DNA of 64,000 nt from Streptomyces sp. WZ-12 (GTDB lineage: Bacteria > Actinomycetota > Actinomycetes > Streptomycetales > Streptomycetaceae). The notes under the pieces were generated by a model. That model was given only the letters and a program-made list of their open reading frames with translations, searched no databases and was not told the DNA's origin. Numbering within the stretch: the first letter of the stretch is position 1; each line of letters begins with the position of its first letter. Shown here in pieces: positions 29,267 to 40,226 of this stretch. The stretch lies in assembly GCF_028898845.1 (NCBI RefSeq), contig NZ_CP118574.1, forward strand, positions 5,987,001 to 6,051,000, given 5' to 3'. The position numbers and the translations under genes are program-made.

Positions 29267-30724
29267 TTACGAGCCGGCGCACGCCCGGCTGTGGTCCGGG
29301 GCGGTCCCGTCCTCGAAGAGGGCCGCGGTGCGCTCGGCGGTGGTGCGGGCCCAACGGCCGGTGGTGAGGGCGCCGAGCAGGAAGATGGCGCCGCCGCAGC
29401 CGACGATGATCCACCAGGCCGGGTGGGCGGCGGCCAGGAATTCGGGGTGGCTGGCGCCGGCGTGCGCCCCGCCCGCCAGGACGGCGCCGAACACCGCGAC
29501 CCCCAGGGACTGCCCGACCTGCCGGCTGGTGGAGGCCACGGCCGCCGCGACGCCCGCCTGGGAGCGCGGCATGCCGGACACCGCGGTATTGGTGATCGGG
29601 GCGTTGACCAGGCCGAAGCCGATGCCGAAGAGGACGTACCCGGCGAACAGCAGGCCGGTCGCCGACTCGGTGTTGAAGGCCGCGAGGAGGGCGCCGCTGA
29701 GCGCCATGGCGCAGCCGGCCAGCAGCAGCGGCAGCCGCGGCCCGCGGCCGCCGACCAGCCGCCCGGACAGCGGCGCGCAGACCAGCGTCATGCCGGCCAT
29801 GGGGATCATGTAGAGGCCGGCGTCCAGGGCGGACAGGCCGCGGATGTTCTGCAGGTAGAGGGTGTTGACGAACAGGAAGCCGCCGAGCGCGGCGAAGGCG
29901 CAGACCGCTATCACGGTGGCGCCGGCGAACGGCGCGCTGTGGAAGAACCGCAGGTCGATCAGCGGCTCCCGGCGCCGTCGCTCGTAGCCGATCAGGGCGA
30001 CCAGCGAGACCAGCGCCACCATCACGAACCCCAGGATCTCCGCCGAGTCCCAACCGGTCGACGGGGCCTCGATGATCGCGTACGTCAGCGAGCCGAGGAG
30101 CGTGACCACCAGCAGTTGGCCGACCGGATCGACCCGGCGCGGCCGGGGTGCGCGGGACTCCGGCACGTAGCGGAGGGTGAGGAAGAGCGCCAGCGCGCCG
30201 ATCGGGACGTTGATCCAGAAGATCGAGCGCCAGCCGACGTTCTGCACCAACAGCCCGCCGATCACCGGCCCGGCGGCCATGCTGATGCCGACCACCCCGC
30301 CCCACACCCCGATGGCGCGGGCCCGCTCCCGGGGGTCGGTGAAGGTGTTGGTGATGATCGACATCGCGACGGGGTTGAGCATCGAGCCGCCGACCGCCTG
30401 CACCATCCGGAACACCACCAGCCACCCCAGGTCGGGCGCCAGGCTGCACAGCAGCGAGCCGAACGCGAAGACCACCAGTCCGGCCGTGAAGACCCGCCGC
30501 CGGCCGAGCCGGTCCGCGGTCGAGCCGGAGAGCATCAGCAGCGCGGCCAGCACCAGGGTGTAGGCGTCGATCGTCCACTGCATCCCGGAGACCGACGCGT
30601 GCAGCTCGCGCTGCATCGAGGGCAGGGCGACGTTGAGGACGGTGTTGTCCAGGCTGACGATCAGCAGGCTCATGCAGCAGATCGCCAGGACGAGCAGACG
30701 CCGCCGACGGCTGAGGTCAGGCAT
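29267..30724 (-). CDS. MFS drug-efflux-type transporter (DHA2, EmrB/QacA)
   Basis: A 485-residue transporter with about 14 membrane segments. The first helix ends in S-L-D-N-T-V-L-N-V-A-L-P-S-M, and motif A is G-S-T-A-D-R-L-G-R-R-R. It is the second DHA2 transporter within 3 kb but is not a recent duplicate: the two differ throughout. The stop codon lies 43 bases after the convergent MmyB gene. Substrates are unknown. It is divergent from dus. Confidence 0.92.
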   Translation of the reverse strand: MPDLSRRRRLLVLAICCMSLLIVSLDNTVLNVALPSMQRELHASVSGMQWTIDAYTLVLAALLMLSGSTADRLGRRRVFTAGLVVFAFGSLLCSLAPDLGWLVVFRMVQAVGGSMLNPVAMSIITNTFTDPRERARAIGVWGGVVGISMAAGPVIGGLLVQNVGWRSIFWINVPIGALALFLTLRYVPESRAPRPRRVDPVGQLLVVTLLGSLTYAIIEAPSTGWDSAEILGFVMVALVSLVALIGYERRRREPLIDLRFFHSAPFAGATVIAVCAFAALGGFLFVNTLYLQNIRGLSALDAGLYMIPMAGMTLVCAPLSGRLVGGRGPRLPLLLAGCAMALSGALLAAFNTESATGLLFAGYVLFGIGFGLVNAPITNTAVSGMPRSQAGVAAAVASTSRQVGQSLGVAVFGAVLAGGAHAGASHPEFLAAAHPAWWIIVGCGGAIFLLGALTTGRWARTTAERTAALFEDGTAPDHSRACAGS

Positions 30725-30798
30725 GGTTGAACGCTACAACGATCCGGTCCGTTCGGCCCCCGGCGGGGCCTCCGGTCCAGTGCGGGACAATGGGGTGC

Positions 30799-31926
30799 AT
30801 GAGTTCGCTGCAGATCGGCCCGCACGCGGTGCAGCCCCCCGTGGTGCTGGCCCCCATGGCCGGGATCACCAACGCCCCGTTCCGGACGCTGTGCCGGGAG
30901 TTCAGCGGAGGCAAGGGCCTCTACGTCAGCGAGATGATCACCACTCGGGCGCTGGTCGAGCGCAACGAGAAGACCATGCAGCTCATCCGCTTCGACGCCA
31001 GCGAGCGCCCGCGGTCGATCCAGCTCTACGGCGTGGACCCGGCCACCGTCGGCAAGGCCGTCCGCATGATCGTCGAAGAGGACCTGGCCGACCACATCGA
31101 CCTCAACTTCGGCTGCCCGGTCCCCAAGGTGACCCGCAAGGGCGGCGGCTCCGCCCTGCCGTACAAGCGGCCGCTGCTGCGCGCCATCCTCCGCGAGGCG
31201 GTCAGCGGGGCCGGTGCGCTGCCGGTGACGATGAAGATGCGCAAGGGCATCAACGACGACCACCTCACCTACCTCGACGCCGGCCGGATCGCCGTCGAGG
31301 AGGGCGTCACCGCCATCGCCCTGCACGGCCGCACCACCGCCCAGCACTACGGCGGCACCGCCGACTGGGACGCCATCGCGCGGCTCAAGGAGCACGTCCC
31401 GGAGATCCCGGTGCTCGGCAACGGCGACATCTGGTCGGCGGACGACGCGGTGCGGATGATGCGGCAGACCGGCTGCGACGGCGTGGTGGTCGGCCGCGGT
31501 TGCCTGGGCCGCCCCTGGCTCTTCGGCGATCTGGTCGCCGCCTTCGAGGGCGGCGGCGCGCCCGCGGCCCCCGGTCTGCGCGAGGTCGCGGCCGTCATGG
31601 TGCGGCACGCCACCCTGCTCGGCGAGTGGCTGGGCGACGAGGCCCGCGGCGTGATCGACTTCCGCAAGCACGTCGCCTGGTACCTCAAGGGCTTCGCGGT
31701 CGGCTCCGAGATGCGCAAGCGGCTGGCGATCAGCTCGTCGCTGGCCGAGCTGGCGGAGGGGCTGCACGAGCTCGACCTCGACCAGCCGTGGCCGGCCGGC
31801 GCCGACGGCCCGCGCGGCCGGACCTCCGGCAACAACCGCGTGGTGCTGCCGGACGGTTGGCTCCAGGACCCCTACGACTGCGCCGGCATCGGCGAGGACG
31901 CCGAACTGGACACCTCCGGCGGCTGA
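30799..31926 (+). CDS. dus: tRNA-dihydrouridine synthase (DusB type)
   Basis: FMN-dependent reductase that converts uridine to dihydrouridine in tRNA; 375 residues. The N-terminal V-V-L-A-P-M-A-G-I-T-N-A-P-F-R and L-N-F-G-C-P-V-P-K-V (catalytic Cys) are hallmarks, with L-H-G-R-T and I-P-V-L-G-N-G-D-I following. ATG 30799 is the family start. An inverted repeat at 31995-32057 may end transcription. This gene and glyS, ppdK and dgt are common neighbours in Streptomyces. Confidence 0.95.
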   Translation: MSSLQIGPHAVQPPVVLAPMAGITNAPFRTLCREFSGGKGLYVSEMITTRALVERNEKTMQLIRFDASERPRSIQLYGVDPATVGKAVRMIVEEDLADHIDLNFGCPVPKVTRKGGGSALPYKRPLLRAILREAVSGAGALPVTMKMRKGINDDHLTYLDAGRIAVEEGVTAIALHGRTTAQHYGGTADWDAIARLKEHVPEIPVLGNGDIWSADDAVRMMRQTGCDGVVVGRGCLGRPWLFGDLVAAFEGGGAPAAPGLREVAAVMVRHATLLGEWLGDEARGVIDFRKHVAWYLKGFAVGSEMRKRLAISSSLAELAEGLHELDLDQPWPAGADGPRGRTSGNNRVVLPDGWLQDPYDCAGIGEDAELDTSGG

Positions 31927-32478
31927 CCGCACCGGCTTCCTTTCCTTATCAACTCCCCCTAACGGGCGAGCAGTTCACCGGCCCCGAACTCGATCCCGAT
32001 ACCGATACCGCCGACCCCGGTCCCGATACCGATGCTGATCCCGGTATGGGTATCGGGGTCGCCGCATTCCGGAATCCGTATCCGCGGTCGGCGATCCGCG
32101 CCGCCGTGAACGGATCGCGCGGAACGGTCGGAATGATCCGTACCCGGAACAACTCGCGCCCTCGGAAGGGGAATTCCGAATACCGCGCGGAATGGCTCGC
32201 CGACGGCGCGGAACGGCGCGAAACGATCCGGTACGGCACGGCGCGCGGGAAAGCCGCGGCCGAGAAAGAAAAAGGCGCGGACCGCGGAACCGGAATTCGT
32301 GTACGGGGCACGAGAAGGAGGAACCGGCCCGCCCGCTCGCGCCGCCGCGCCCCGCCCTCTTCCGGGCGGGCCGGTCGGGCGGCACCATGCGGCACCGGGG
32401 GACCGGCCCGCGGGGGCCGGCGAACGCACCGTCCAGCACGGGCCGTTGGGCCCGCGGCACGGGAGGGAAGTGACGGCG
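31927..32478. other. Gene-free 550-bp stretch of unusual composition
   Basis: This gap between dus and the amidotransferase gene is clearly less GC-biased than its surroundings. It opens with repeated CCGATACC words and continues with GGAAT/ATCCG-rich sequence. Open frames exist on both strands, but none has a recognisable protein or steady codon bias. I see no gene I can support. A diverged relic or an unrecognised small gene on the + strand (around 31990-32330) is possible. Confidence 0.5.
31995..32057. terminator. Candidate dus terminator (inverted repeat)
   Basis: CCCGATACCGATACC (31995-32009) faces GGTATGGGTATCGGG (32043-32057), with one mismatch. The intervening 33 bases hold another CCCGATACC copy, so alternative pairings compete. 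Confidence 0.5.
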
Positions 32479-33210
32479 ATGCGCGCCCTGGTCATCGTGC
32501 ACGATCACATGTCCAGCGCCGGCCACGTCGGCGAGCGGCTGGTCGAACGGGGCTACCGGCTCGATGAGCTGCTGGTCGTCCCCGCCAGCCGGTATACGAC
32601 TCCGGACGTCGAGGTGGCGTTTCCGCCGGCGACGAACTATGGCCTGATCCTGGCGCTCGGCGCCCCGTGGTCGGTGACCCGCCGCAACGCCTGGATCGAG
32701 GCGGAACTGGCCCTGTTGCGCGCCGCCCACGCCGCCGGGGTCCCGGTGCTCGGCATCTGCTTCGGCGGGCAGGCGCTGGCGGTCGCGCTGGGCGGGGAGG
32801 TGGCGCCGGCGCCCCGTTTCGAGCTGGGCTGGCGCCGGCTAGCCACCGACGCCCCCGAACTGGTCGGCCCCGGGCCGTGGTTCCAGTTCCACGGGGACCG
32901 CTGGCACCTGCCGCCCGGCGCCCGCGAGCTGGCCCGCAACGAGGTCGCGTCCCAGGCGTTCGTCTGTGGGCGGTCGTTGGGCGTGCAGTTCCACCCGGAG
33001 GTGACGCCCGAGGTGCTGCGGGCCTGGTTCGCCGGCGTCGATCCGCAGCTCCCGGCCCGGGTGGGCGTCGACCCGGAGCGGCTGGTGGCCGAATTGCGCG
33101 CGGAGCTGCCCGCCGCACGGGAGCGGGCCCGGGTTCTGGTCGATGCGTTCCTTGATCGCGTCGCCGCGACGGGTCCAAATGACGGTACTGCCGCACACAT
33201 GAGCGCGTGA
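32479..33210 (+). CDS. Class I glutamine amidotransferase-like protein
   Basis: A 243-residue stand-alone GATase1 domain. The nucleophile elbow is G-I-C-F-G-G-Q and the His-Glu pair is in G-V-Q-F-H-P-E-V. It therefore has a complete catalytic triad and probably hydrolyses glutamine or a gamma-glutamyl compound. The acceptor is unknown, as no synthetase partner is adjacent. ATG 32479 has GGAGGG 11 bases upstream; GTG 32470 is too close to that site. Confidence 0.88.
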   Translation: MRALVIVHDHMSSAGHVGERLVERGYRLDELLVVPASRYTTPDVEVAFPPATNYGLILALGAPWSVTRRNAWIEAELALLRAAHAAGVPVLGICFGGQALAVALGGEVAPAPRFELGWRRLATDAPELVGPGPWFQFHGDRWHLPPGARELARNEVASQAFVCGRSLGVQFHPEVTPEVLRAWFAGVDPQLPARVGVDPERLVAELRAELPAARERARVLVDAFLDRVAATGPNDGTAAHMSA

Positions 33211-33535
33211 TTCTCGCCACCCTTGATAGGGGTTGCGCTCAGATGAGCGCTATCGGGCGGGCTCCATCTCTCGCATAGGTGGCACCGGGTGCCAATCCTC
33301 TTCCGTTCAATCCATCAAGCGAATGGGTGCGGTGTGTAGTGATTCAACTGCCTGTGACTGCGGAGCGCAGTCATGCATTCAGGTAGTAAACGATGGTCGA
33401 AATGCATGATCACTTTCGATCTGCTGGCTGACGCCGGGTTACGCACGTATGTCGACCAAGTGGACGTACCCATACGCCTTCGATCTGGGTATGTTCCTCG
33501 CCGTCAGGGCAGCCCGTCGGCGAGGAGTCAGAGCC
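33211..33535. promoter_or_regulatory. Long upstream region of ppdK
   Basis: A 325-base gap with lower GC than neighbours and no supportable gene. TGACTGCG (33355-33362) faces CGCAGTCA (33366-33373) over a 3-base loop. ATGCAT occurs at 33373-33378 and 33402-33407, and TTCGATCTG twice further on. An in-frame ATG at 33449 would extend PpdK but adds unlike residues. The ppdK promoter presumably lies here. Confidence 0.45.
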
Positions 33536-36280
<2,745 letters not shown>

Positions 36281-36368
36281 CCAACGGGGCCACCGCGCCC
36301 CACCGAACCCCCGGAACCGGCGGCGGGCCGCCCTGAACCCTCAACGCCCGTCGCCACTCCGGTACCCG

Positions 36369-36405
36369 CCGAGGGCGGCACCTTGTGCGGAGGTGCCGCC
36401 CTCGG
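36369..36405 (+). terminator. ppdK terminator
   Basis: CCGAGGGCGGCACCT (36369-36383) pairs perfectly with 36391-36405 across a 7-base loop. Its stem shares GGCGGCACCT with the palindrome at 36720-36755. Confidence 0.9.
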
Positions 36406-36439
36406 CCCCGTGCGCGCCCGCGGGCCGCGCCGGCCGCGG

Positions 36440-36615
36440 TCAGGCGCCGCGCACGGCGCCCGCCGGCCAGATCACCTCGACCGGCAGGCCCGCCGTACTG
36501 ACGCCGACCAGTTTCCGGCCGGCTGTGCGTGCAGCAGCTCCGCCAGGGCGTCCTGGACCAGGCGCGCGGTGCGGCCCGCCGGGTCCAGGTGCCCGGTCGC
36601 GGCGAGGGTGGTCAT
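36440..36615 (-). pseudogene. Possible small gene broken by a frameshift
   Basis: From ATG 36615 the frame reads M-T-T-L-A-A-T-G-H-L-D-P-A-G-R-T-A-R-L-V-Q-D-A-L-A-E-L-L-H-A, a good helical start. It then loses sense and stops at 36472. In another frame from about 36520 to a TGA at 36440 the sequence reads A-G-R-K-L-V-G-V-S-T-A-G-L-P-V-E-V-I-W-P, which looks like a genuine beta-rich C terminus. A single-base indel near 36523 would join them into a protein of about 58 residues. It sits between two terminators, as a small gene would. I cannot name a family. Confidence 0.35.
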
Positions 36616-36719
36616 GGCGGCTTCCGCCGGGCGGTCGGGGCCGTGCGGGGCGGGCCCGGCGCTTCGCCGACGACCGTATACGGCCAACGCCCCGCGGTGT
36701 AGGGCCATTTGACGCACGG

Positions 36720-36755
36720 CGAAGGCGGCACCTGTGCGCACAGGTGCCGCCTTCG
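36720..36755. repeat. Perfect 36-bp palindrome without a loop
   Basis: CGAAGGCGGCACCTGTGC at 36720-36737 is followed at once by its exact complement. It could be a terminator hairpin (with the centre unpaired) for a minus-strand or plus-strand transcript, or a protein-binding site. The rest of 36756-37036 holds the upstream region of the next gene; I see nothing else there. Confidence 0.75.
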
Positions 36756-37036
36756 TTTCTCCGGACTCCCCCCTCGGGAGCTGCCGTCCTCCCAGTCGGC
36801 GTGGGAGGCGGCCTCCAACGGACGCCGCGGGGCCGGTTGTTTGCCCATCACCCCCCACGGGATCGAGCAATCCGGGCCGTGCGCACCGCCGTTGAATTGC
36901 CTCCAGCATTCACCGCAGGCAGGGCCCCTCGCGACCCTTTTCAAGTCTGGCCAAAAGGGCATGGTGACCGCACGTGGCGGCGTGCATACTCAGGCGTGCC
37001 GGGGGCCCAGGGAGATAACCAAAGAGTGGGGGTTCA

Positions 37037-38035
37037 GTGTTACGCGTCCATTTCAGTGGACTCGATCTGGCCCGCGTGCGGATAGCCGCACGCCCCGATG
37101 CGCTGTGGGAGACGGTCTTAAGCTTTCACCGACTTCGCGATCGGCGCGACGATTCCACGTTCGGTGGTTGGCGATCGGAAACCCGCGGAAGGTTGAATGG
37201 CGAAACGCGTCTGCTGGCACCGCTGGTGCCCAGCCGCGGCTATTTCCCGGATTTCCTGACGCCCGCGGAGGGCCTGCTCGGCATGGACGAGGCGCTCGCC
37301 GCGCTGCGCGAGACGCCCGCCGGCCGGCTGCACGACGAACTCGTCCGGCTCACGCCGGTCGCCGGCCGTCCGCTGCCCGCCTGGATACGCGCCATGGCCG
37401 ACGGCGAGACCCGGGCGCTGGGCCGGCTCGCCGGGATACTGCAGAGCTATCACGACGCCGCCGTCGCCCCCTACTGGCACCGCGTCCAGAGCCGCATAGA
37501 GGCCGACCGGGCGGCCCGCGGCCGGGCCCTCCTGGACGGCGGCGCGGACCGGCTGTTGGCGTCGCTGCCCCCGATGATGCGCTGGCGCCCGCCCGTCCTG
37601 GAGGCCGACTACCCGGTCGACCGGGACCTCCATCTGGGCGGTCGGGGGCTGCTCCTGCTGCCCTCGTACTTCTGCCGCCGCACCCCGGTCACCTTCTACA
37701 ACCCCGACCTGACGCCCGTCCTGGTCTACCCGGTCGAGCACCCGGCGCCCCGGCTCACCCGGCCCGCCCCGCCGGACCGTTCGCTGGGCCGCCTCGTGGG
37801 CCAGACCCGCTCGGCGATCCTGCACGGCATCGGCGTCGGCTGCACCACCAGCGAACTCGCCCGCCGGGTCGACGTCTCGCTGGCCTCCGCCAGCCAACAC
37901 GCCACCGTCCTGCGGGACGCCGGCCTGCTCTCCACGCTGCGCCAGGGCAACGCCGTGCTGCACACCCTGACGCCGCTGGGCGCCGCACTGCTGCGCGGCG
38001 CCCGCCTCGACGGGACGGCGGCCTTCGAGCGGTGA
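37037..38035 (+). CDS. ArsR-like winged-helix regulator with a TTA codon
   Basis: A 332-residue protein. The C-terminal 90 residues form a winged helix (L-G-R-L-V-G-Q-T-R-S-A-I-L-H to T-S-E-L-A-R-R-V-D-V-S-L-A-S-A-S-Q-H-A-T-V-L-R-D-A-G-L-L). The long N-terminal region, beginning L-R-V-H-F-S-G-L-D-L-A-R-V-R-I-A, is typical of a Streptomyces ArsR subfamily and has no named activity. Leucine 28 is encoded by TTA (37118-37120), so translation should need the bldA tRNA. The first 60 codons are less GC-biased. GTG 37037 follows GGGGG. It converges on the dioxygenase gene. Confidence 0.82.
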   Translation: MLRVHFSGLDLARVRIAARPDALWETVLSFHRLRDRRDDSTFGGWRSETRGRLNGETRLLAPLVPSRGYFPDFLTPAEGLLGMDEALAALRETPAGRLHDELVRLTPVAGRPLPAWIRAMADGETRALGRLAGILQSYHDAAVAPYWHRVQSRIEADRAARGRALLDGGADRLLASLPPMMRWRPPVLEADYPVDRDLHLGGRGLLLLPSYFCRRTPVTFYNPDLTPVLVYPVEHPAPRLTRPAPPDRSLGRLVGQTRSAILHGIGVGCTTSELARRVDVSLASASQHATVLRDAGLLSTLRQGNAVLHTLTPLGAALLRGARLDGTAAFER

Positions 38036-38086
38036 GCCCCGCCGCGGGCCCGGGACCCGGCCCGAAGGCCCGAGATCACCACGCGC

Positions 38087-39037
38087 CTAGAACGGCCGGT
38101 CCCCGGCGATCGCCACCCGCTCGGCCACCCGCCGCCGCGACCCGTAGTCGAAGACCGCGTAGTGCTGGGTGGCGCGGTTGTCCCAGAACGCCACGTCGCC
38201 GGCCCGCCAACGGAACCGCACCTGGAACTCCGGCACCTGCGCCTGCTGGAACAGCAACCGCAGCAGCCGGTCGCTCTCCTCCTGCGGCAGGCCCACGATC
38301 CGGGTGGTGAACGACGCGTTGACGAACAGCATCCGCCGCCCGGTCTCCGGGTGCCGGCGCACCACCGGATGGACAACCGGCGGGAACTCATCCTGGAACG
38401 GCGCAAGTTGAGTGGCGGAGTAGAAACGGGAGAACCCCGGGAGATAGTCGTGCACGGCCCGGGCCCCATCGATCCGCTCCCGGATTTTCGGCGGCAAATT
38501 GTCGTACGCCGCCGCCATATCGGCCCACAGCGTGTCCCCGCCCGACTCCGGCACCTCGCGCAACTGCAACACCGCGCCCATCGCCGGCCGCTCGCGGAAG
38601 GTTACGTCCGTGTGCCATACGTTCTCGAACGTCGGCACGCCACCGGCCGCCTTGTCAAACCGGACCACCTCCTTCGCGTCCCCCGGGGCGAGTAGCGGGT
38701 TGGTCTCCAACTCCCCCCAATGGCAAGCGAATTGACGCTGTGCGGCCGGGCTGAGGTGCTGGTCACGGAAGAACAGCACCTTCCACTCCAGCAGCGCCCG
38801 GTTCAGCTCCGCCCGCAGCGCGGCGGACAGCGGGCGGGCCAGATCCAGTCCCCTGATCTCCGCCCCGATGGTCGCGGCCAGCGGCACCACCTCGAACAGC
38901 TCGTAGGGGCGGTCCGGCCAGTCCTCCGGGGTGCGGCGCAGGATCCGGCGGCCCTCGTAGAGGCCGTCGGCGGGGATGCGGTGCGGGCGCAGGGCGGGGG
39001 CGGGAGCGGGGGAGTCGGGGGCGTTGAGGAGCGTCAA
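38087..39037 (-). CDS. TauD/TfdA-family Fe(II)/2-oxoglutarate dioxygenase
   Basis: A 316-residue oxygenase. The iron ligands are H and D in W-H-T-D-V-T-F and the distal histidine in A-T-Q-H-Y-A-V-F-D-Y. The 2-oxoglutarate arginine is in the R-R-R-V-A-E-R-V-A-I end. The family includes taurine, alkylsulfonate and phenoxyacetate oxygenases; the substrate here is not proven. I choose TTG 39037 because AAGGAGG lies 5 bases upstream; ATG 39109 has no ribosome site and adds a Pro-rich stretch. It is convergent with the TTA-containing regulator. Confidence 0.88.
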   Translation of the reverse strand: MTLLNAPDSPAPAPALRPHRIPADGLYEGRRILRRTPEDWPDRPYELFEVVPLAATIGAEIRGLDLARPLSAALRAELNRALLEWKVLFFRDQHLSPAAQRQFACHWGELETNPLLAPGDAKEVVRFDKAAGGVPTFENVWHTDVTFRERPAMGAVLQLREVPESGGDTLWADMAAAYDNLPPKIRERIDGARAVHDYLPGFSRFYSATQLAPFQDEFPPVVHPVVRRHPETGRRMLFVNASFTTRIVGLPQEESDRLLRLLFQQAQVPEFQVRFRWRAGDVAFWDNRATQHYAVFDYGSRRRVAERVAIAGDRPF

Positions 39038-39146
39038 CGGGTCCTCCTTCGGGCCGAGTTGGGGAAGGGGAGAAGGGTGGGAAAGGAGAAGGGGAGGGTG
39101 CGGCGGCACGGGGCGCGCGGGCGTCCGGCGGGAGTGCCGCGGGGTC

Positions 39147-39287
39147 TCAGACGCCGGGACAGCGGGCCGGCGGGGGCGAGCCCACCCGGCCGCGGCGGCG
39201 CAGGAAGCTCAGGCCGCGGGGTGCGCACGCGCCGTGGGGGCCGCGGTCGCGCGGCGCCGCCTCACGGACGAACGGGTGCGTGCACAT
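39147..39287 (-). other. Possible small upstream ORF before the dioxygenase gene
   Basis: A 46-codon frame begins M-C-T-H-P-F-V-R-E-A-A-P-R-D-R-G and contains three cysteines. It ends 110 bases before the TTG start of the dioxygenase. Cysteine-containing leader peptides are known to control sulfur genes in actinobacteria, which is why I note it; the usual leader pattern R-R-H-V-D is absent. The remaining sequence of the 346-base gap (39038-39383) has no other visible feature. Confidence 0.3.
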
Positions 39288-39383
39288 GGCACGCACCGTA
39301 CCCCATCCGCGGCCCGGTGCCCACGGGTTCGGGCCACCGGGCCACGAGGCCCGCCCGGTGACGCGGGGCGGACGGGCGCCGGC

Positions 39384-40220
39384 TCAGTCGTCGATGCCGC
39401 TGCGCTCCACCCCCGCCACGATGTACCGCTGGAGCAGCAGGAACACCACCACCAGCGGGACGATCGAGACGCCCGCGGCCACGAACAACTCGTGCAGATT
39501 GAGGTTCTGCGCGGTGGTGAACGTGGAGAGCGCCACCTGCACCGTCCAGGCCGACTGGTCCTGGCCGATCACCAGCGGCCACAGGAAGGAGTTCCACGCC
39601 CCGATGAAGACGATGGTGCCGACCGCCGCGAACACCGGCCGGGCGTTGGGCACCACGATCCGCCAGTACGTCCGCCAGTACCCCAGGCCGTCCACCCGCG
39701 CCGCGTCCTCCAACTCCTTGGGGAAGCCCAGGAAGTACTGGCGGAAGACGAAGCAGGCGAAGGCGCTGAACAGGGTCGGGATGACCAACCCGCGCAGGGT
39801 GGAGATCCAGCCGAGTGTGGAGACCAGGACGAAGCTGGGGACGAAGGTCACCGCCGCCGGGACCATCAGCGTGCCCAGGACGGCGTAGAAGACCACCGAG
39901 GCGTACCGGTACGGGATGCGGGCCAGGCCGTAGCCGGCCATCGAGGCCAGCACCACCGTGCCGACGGTCGTCGACACCGCGATCACCGCGGAGTTGACCA
40001 GCGCCCGGGCCAGCGGCAGATCCGGGTCGGCGAACACCTCGGTCAGGTTGGACCAGTGCACGGTACGCGGCAAGAACGTCCAGTCAGGCGCGGTGATGTC
40101 GGACTCGCTCGCCAGGCCGTTGCGGACCAGCAGATAGAACGGGACGAGGAACAGCAGCGCCAGCGCCACCAACAGCACCACGCGCAGCGCCCGTCCGGCC
40201 CGGGTCAGGGCATCGTGCAC
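39384..40220 (-). CDS. Sugar-type ABC transporter permease (MalG-like)
   Basis: A 278-residue permease with six hydrophobic segments. The EAA loop reads E-L-E-D-A-A-R-V-D-G-L-G-Y-W-R-T-Y-W-R-I-V-V-P (about 185-207), which docks the ATPase. GTG 40220 follows AAGGAGG that overlaps the end of the upstream permease gene. It is third in the operon order binding protein, MalF-like, MalG-like. No ATPase is encoded here; in Streptomyces such importers commonly use a shared ATPase (MsiK) encoded elsewhere. Confidence 0.93.
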   Translation of the reverse strand: MHDALTRAGRALRVVLLVALALLFLVPFYLLVRNGLASESDITAPDWTFLPRTVHWSNLTEVFADPDLPLARALVNSAVIAVSTTVGTVVLASMAGYGLARIPYRYASVVFYAVLGTLMVPAAVTFVPSFVLVSTLGWISTLRGLVIPTLFSAFACFVFRQYFLGFPKELEDAARVDGLGYWRTYWRIVVPNARPVFAAVGTIVFIGAWNSFLWPLVIGQDQSAWTVQVALSTFTTAQNLNLHELFVAAGVSIVPLVVVFLLLQRYIVAGVERSGIDD

Positions 40221-40226
40221 GGCGTC

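Noticed and set aside
30633..32567. 644-residue + strand frame overlapping dus and the amidotransferase
   Set aside because: It is out of frame with two well-supported genes and Arg-rich; only the middle part (31990-32330) could be of interest.
33449..33535. ATG 33449 as the ppdK start
   Set aside because: The added 29 residues are unlike PpdK N termini, and GTG 33536 has a good ribosome site.
39034..39228. 64-residue minus-strand frame upstream of the dioxygenase
   Set aside because: Pro/Arg-rich with no ribosome site; it overlaps the chosen TTG start and ribosome-binding region.
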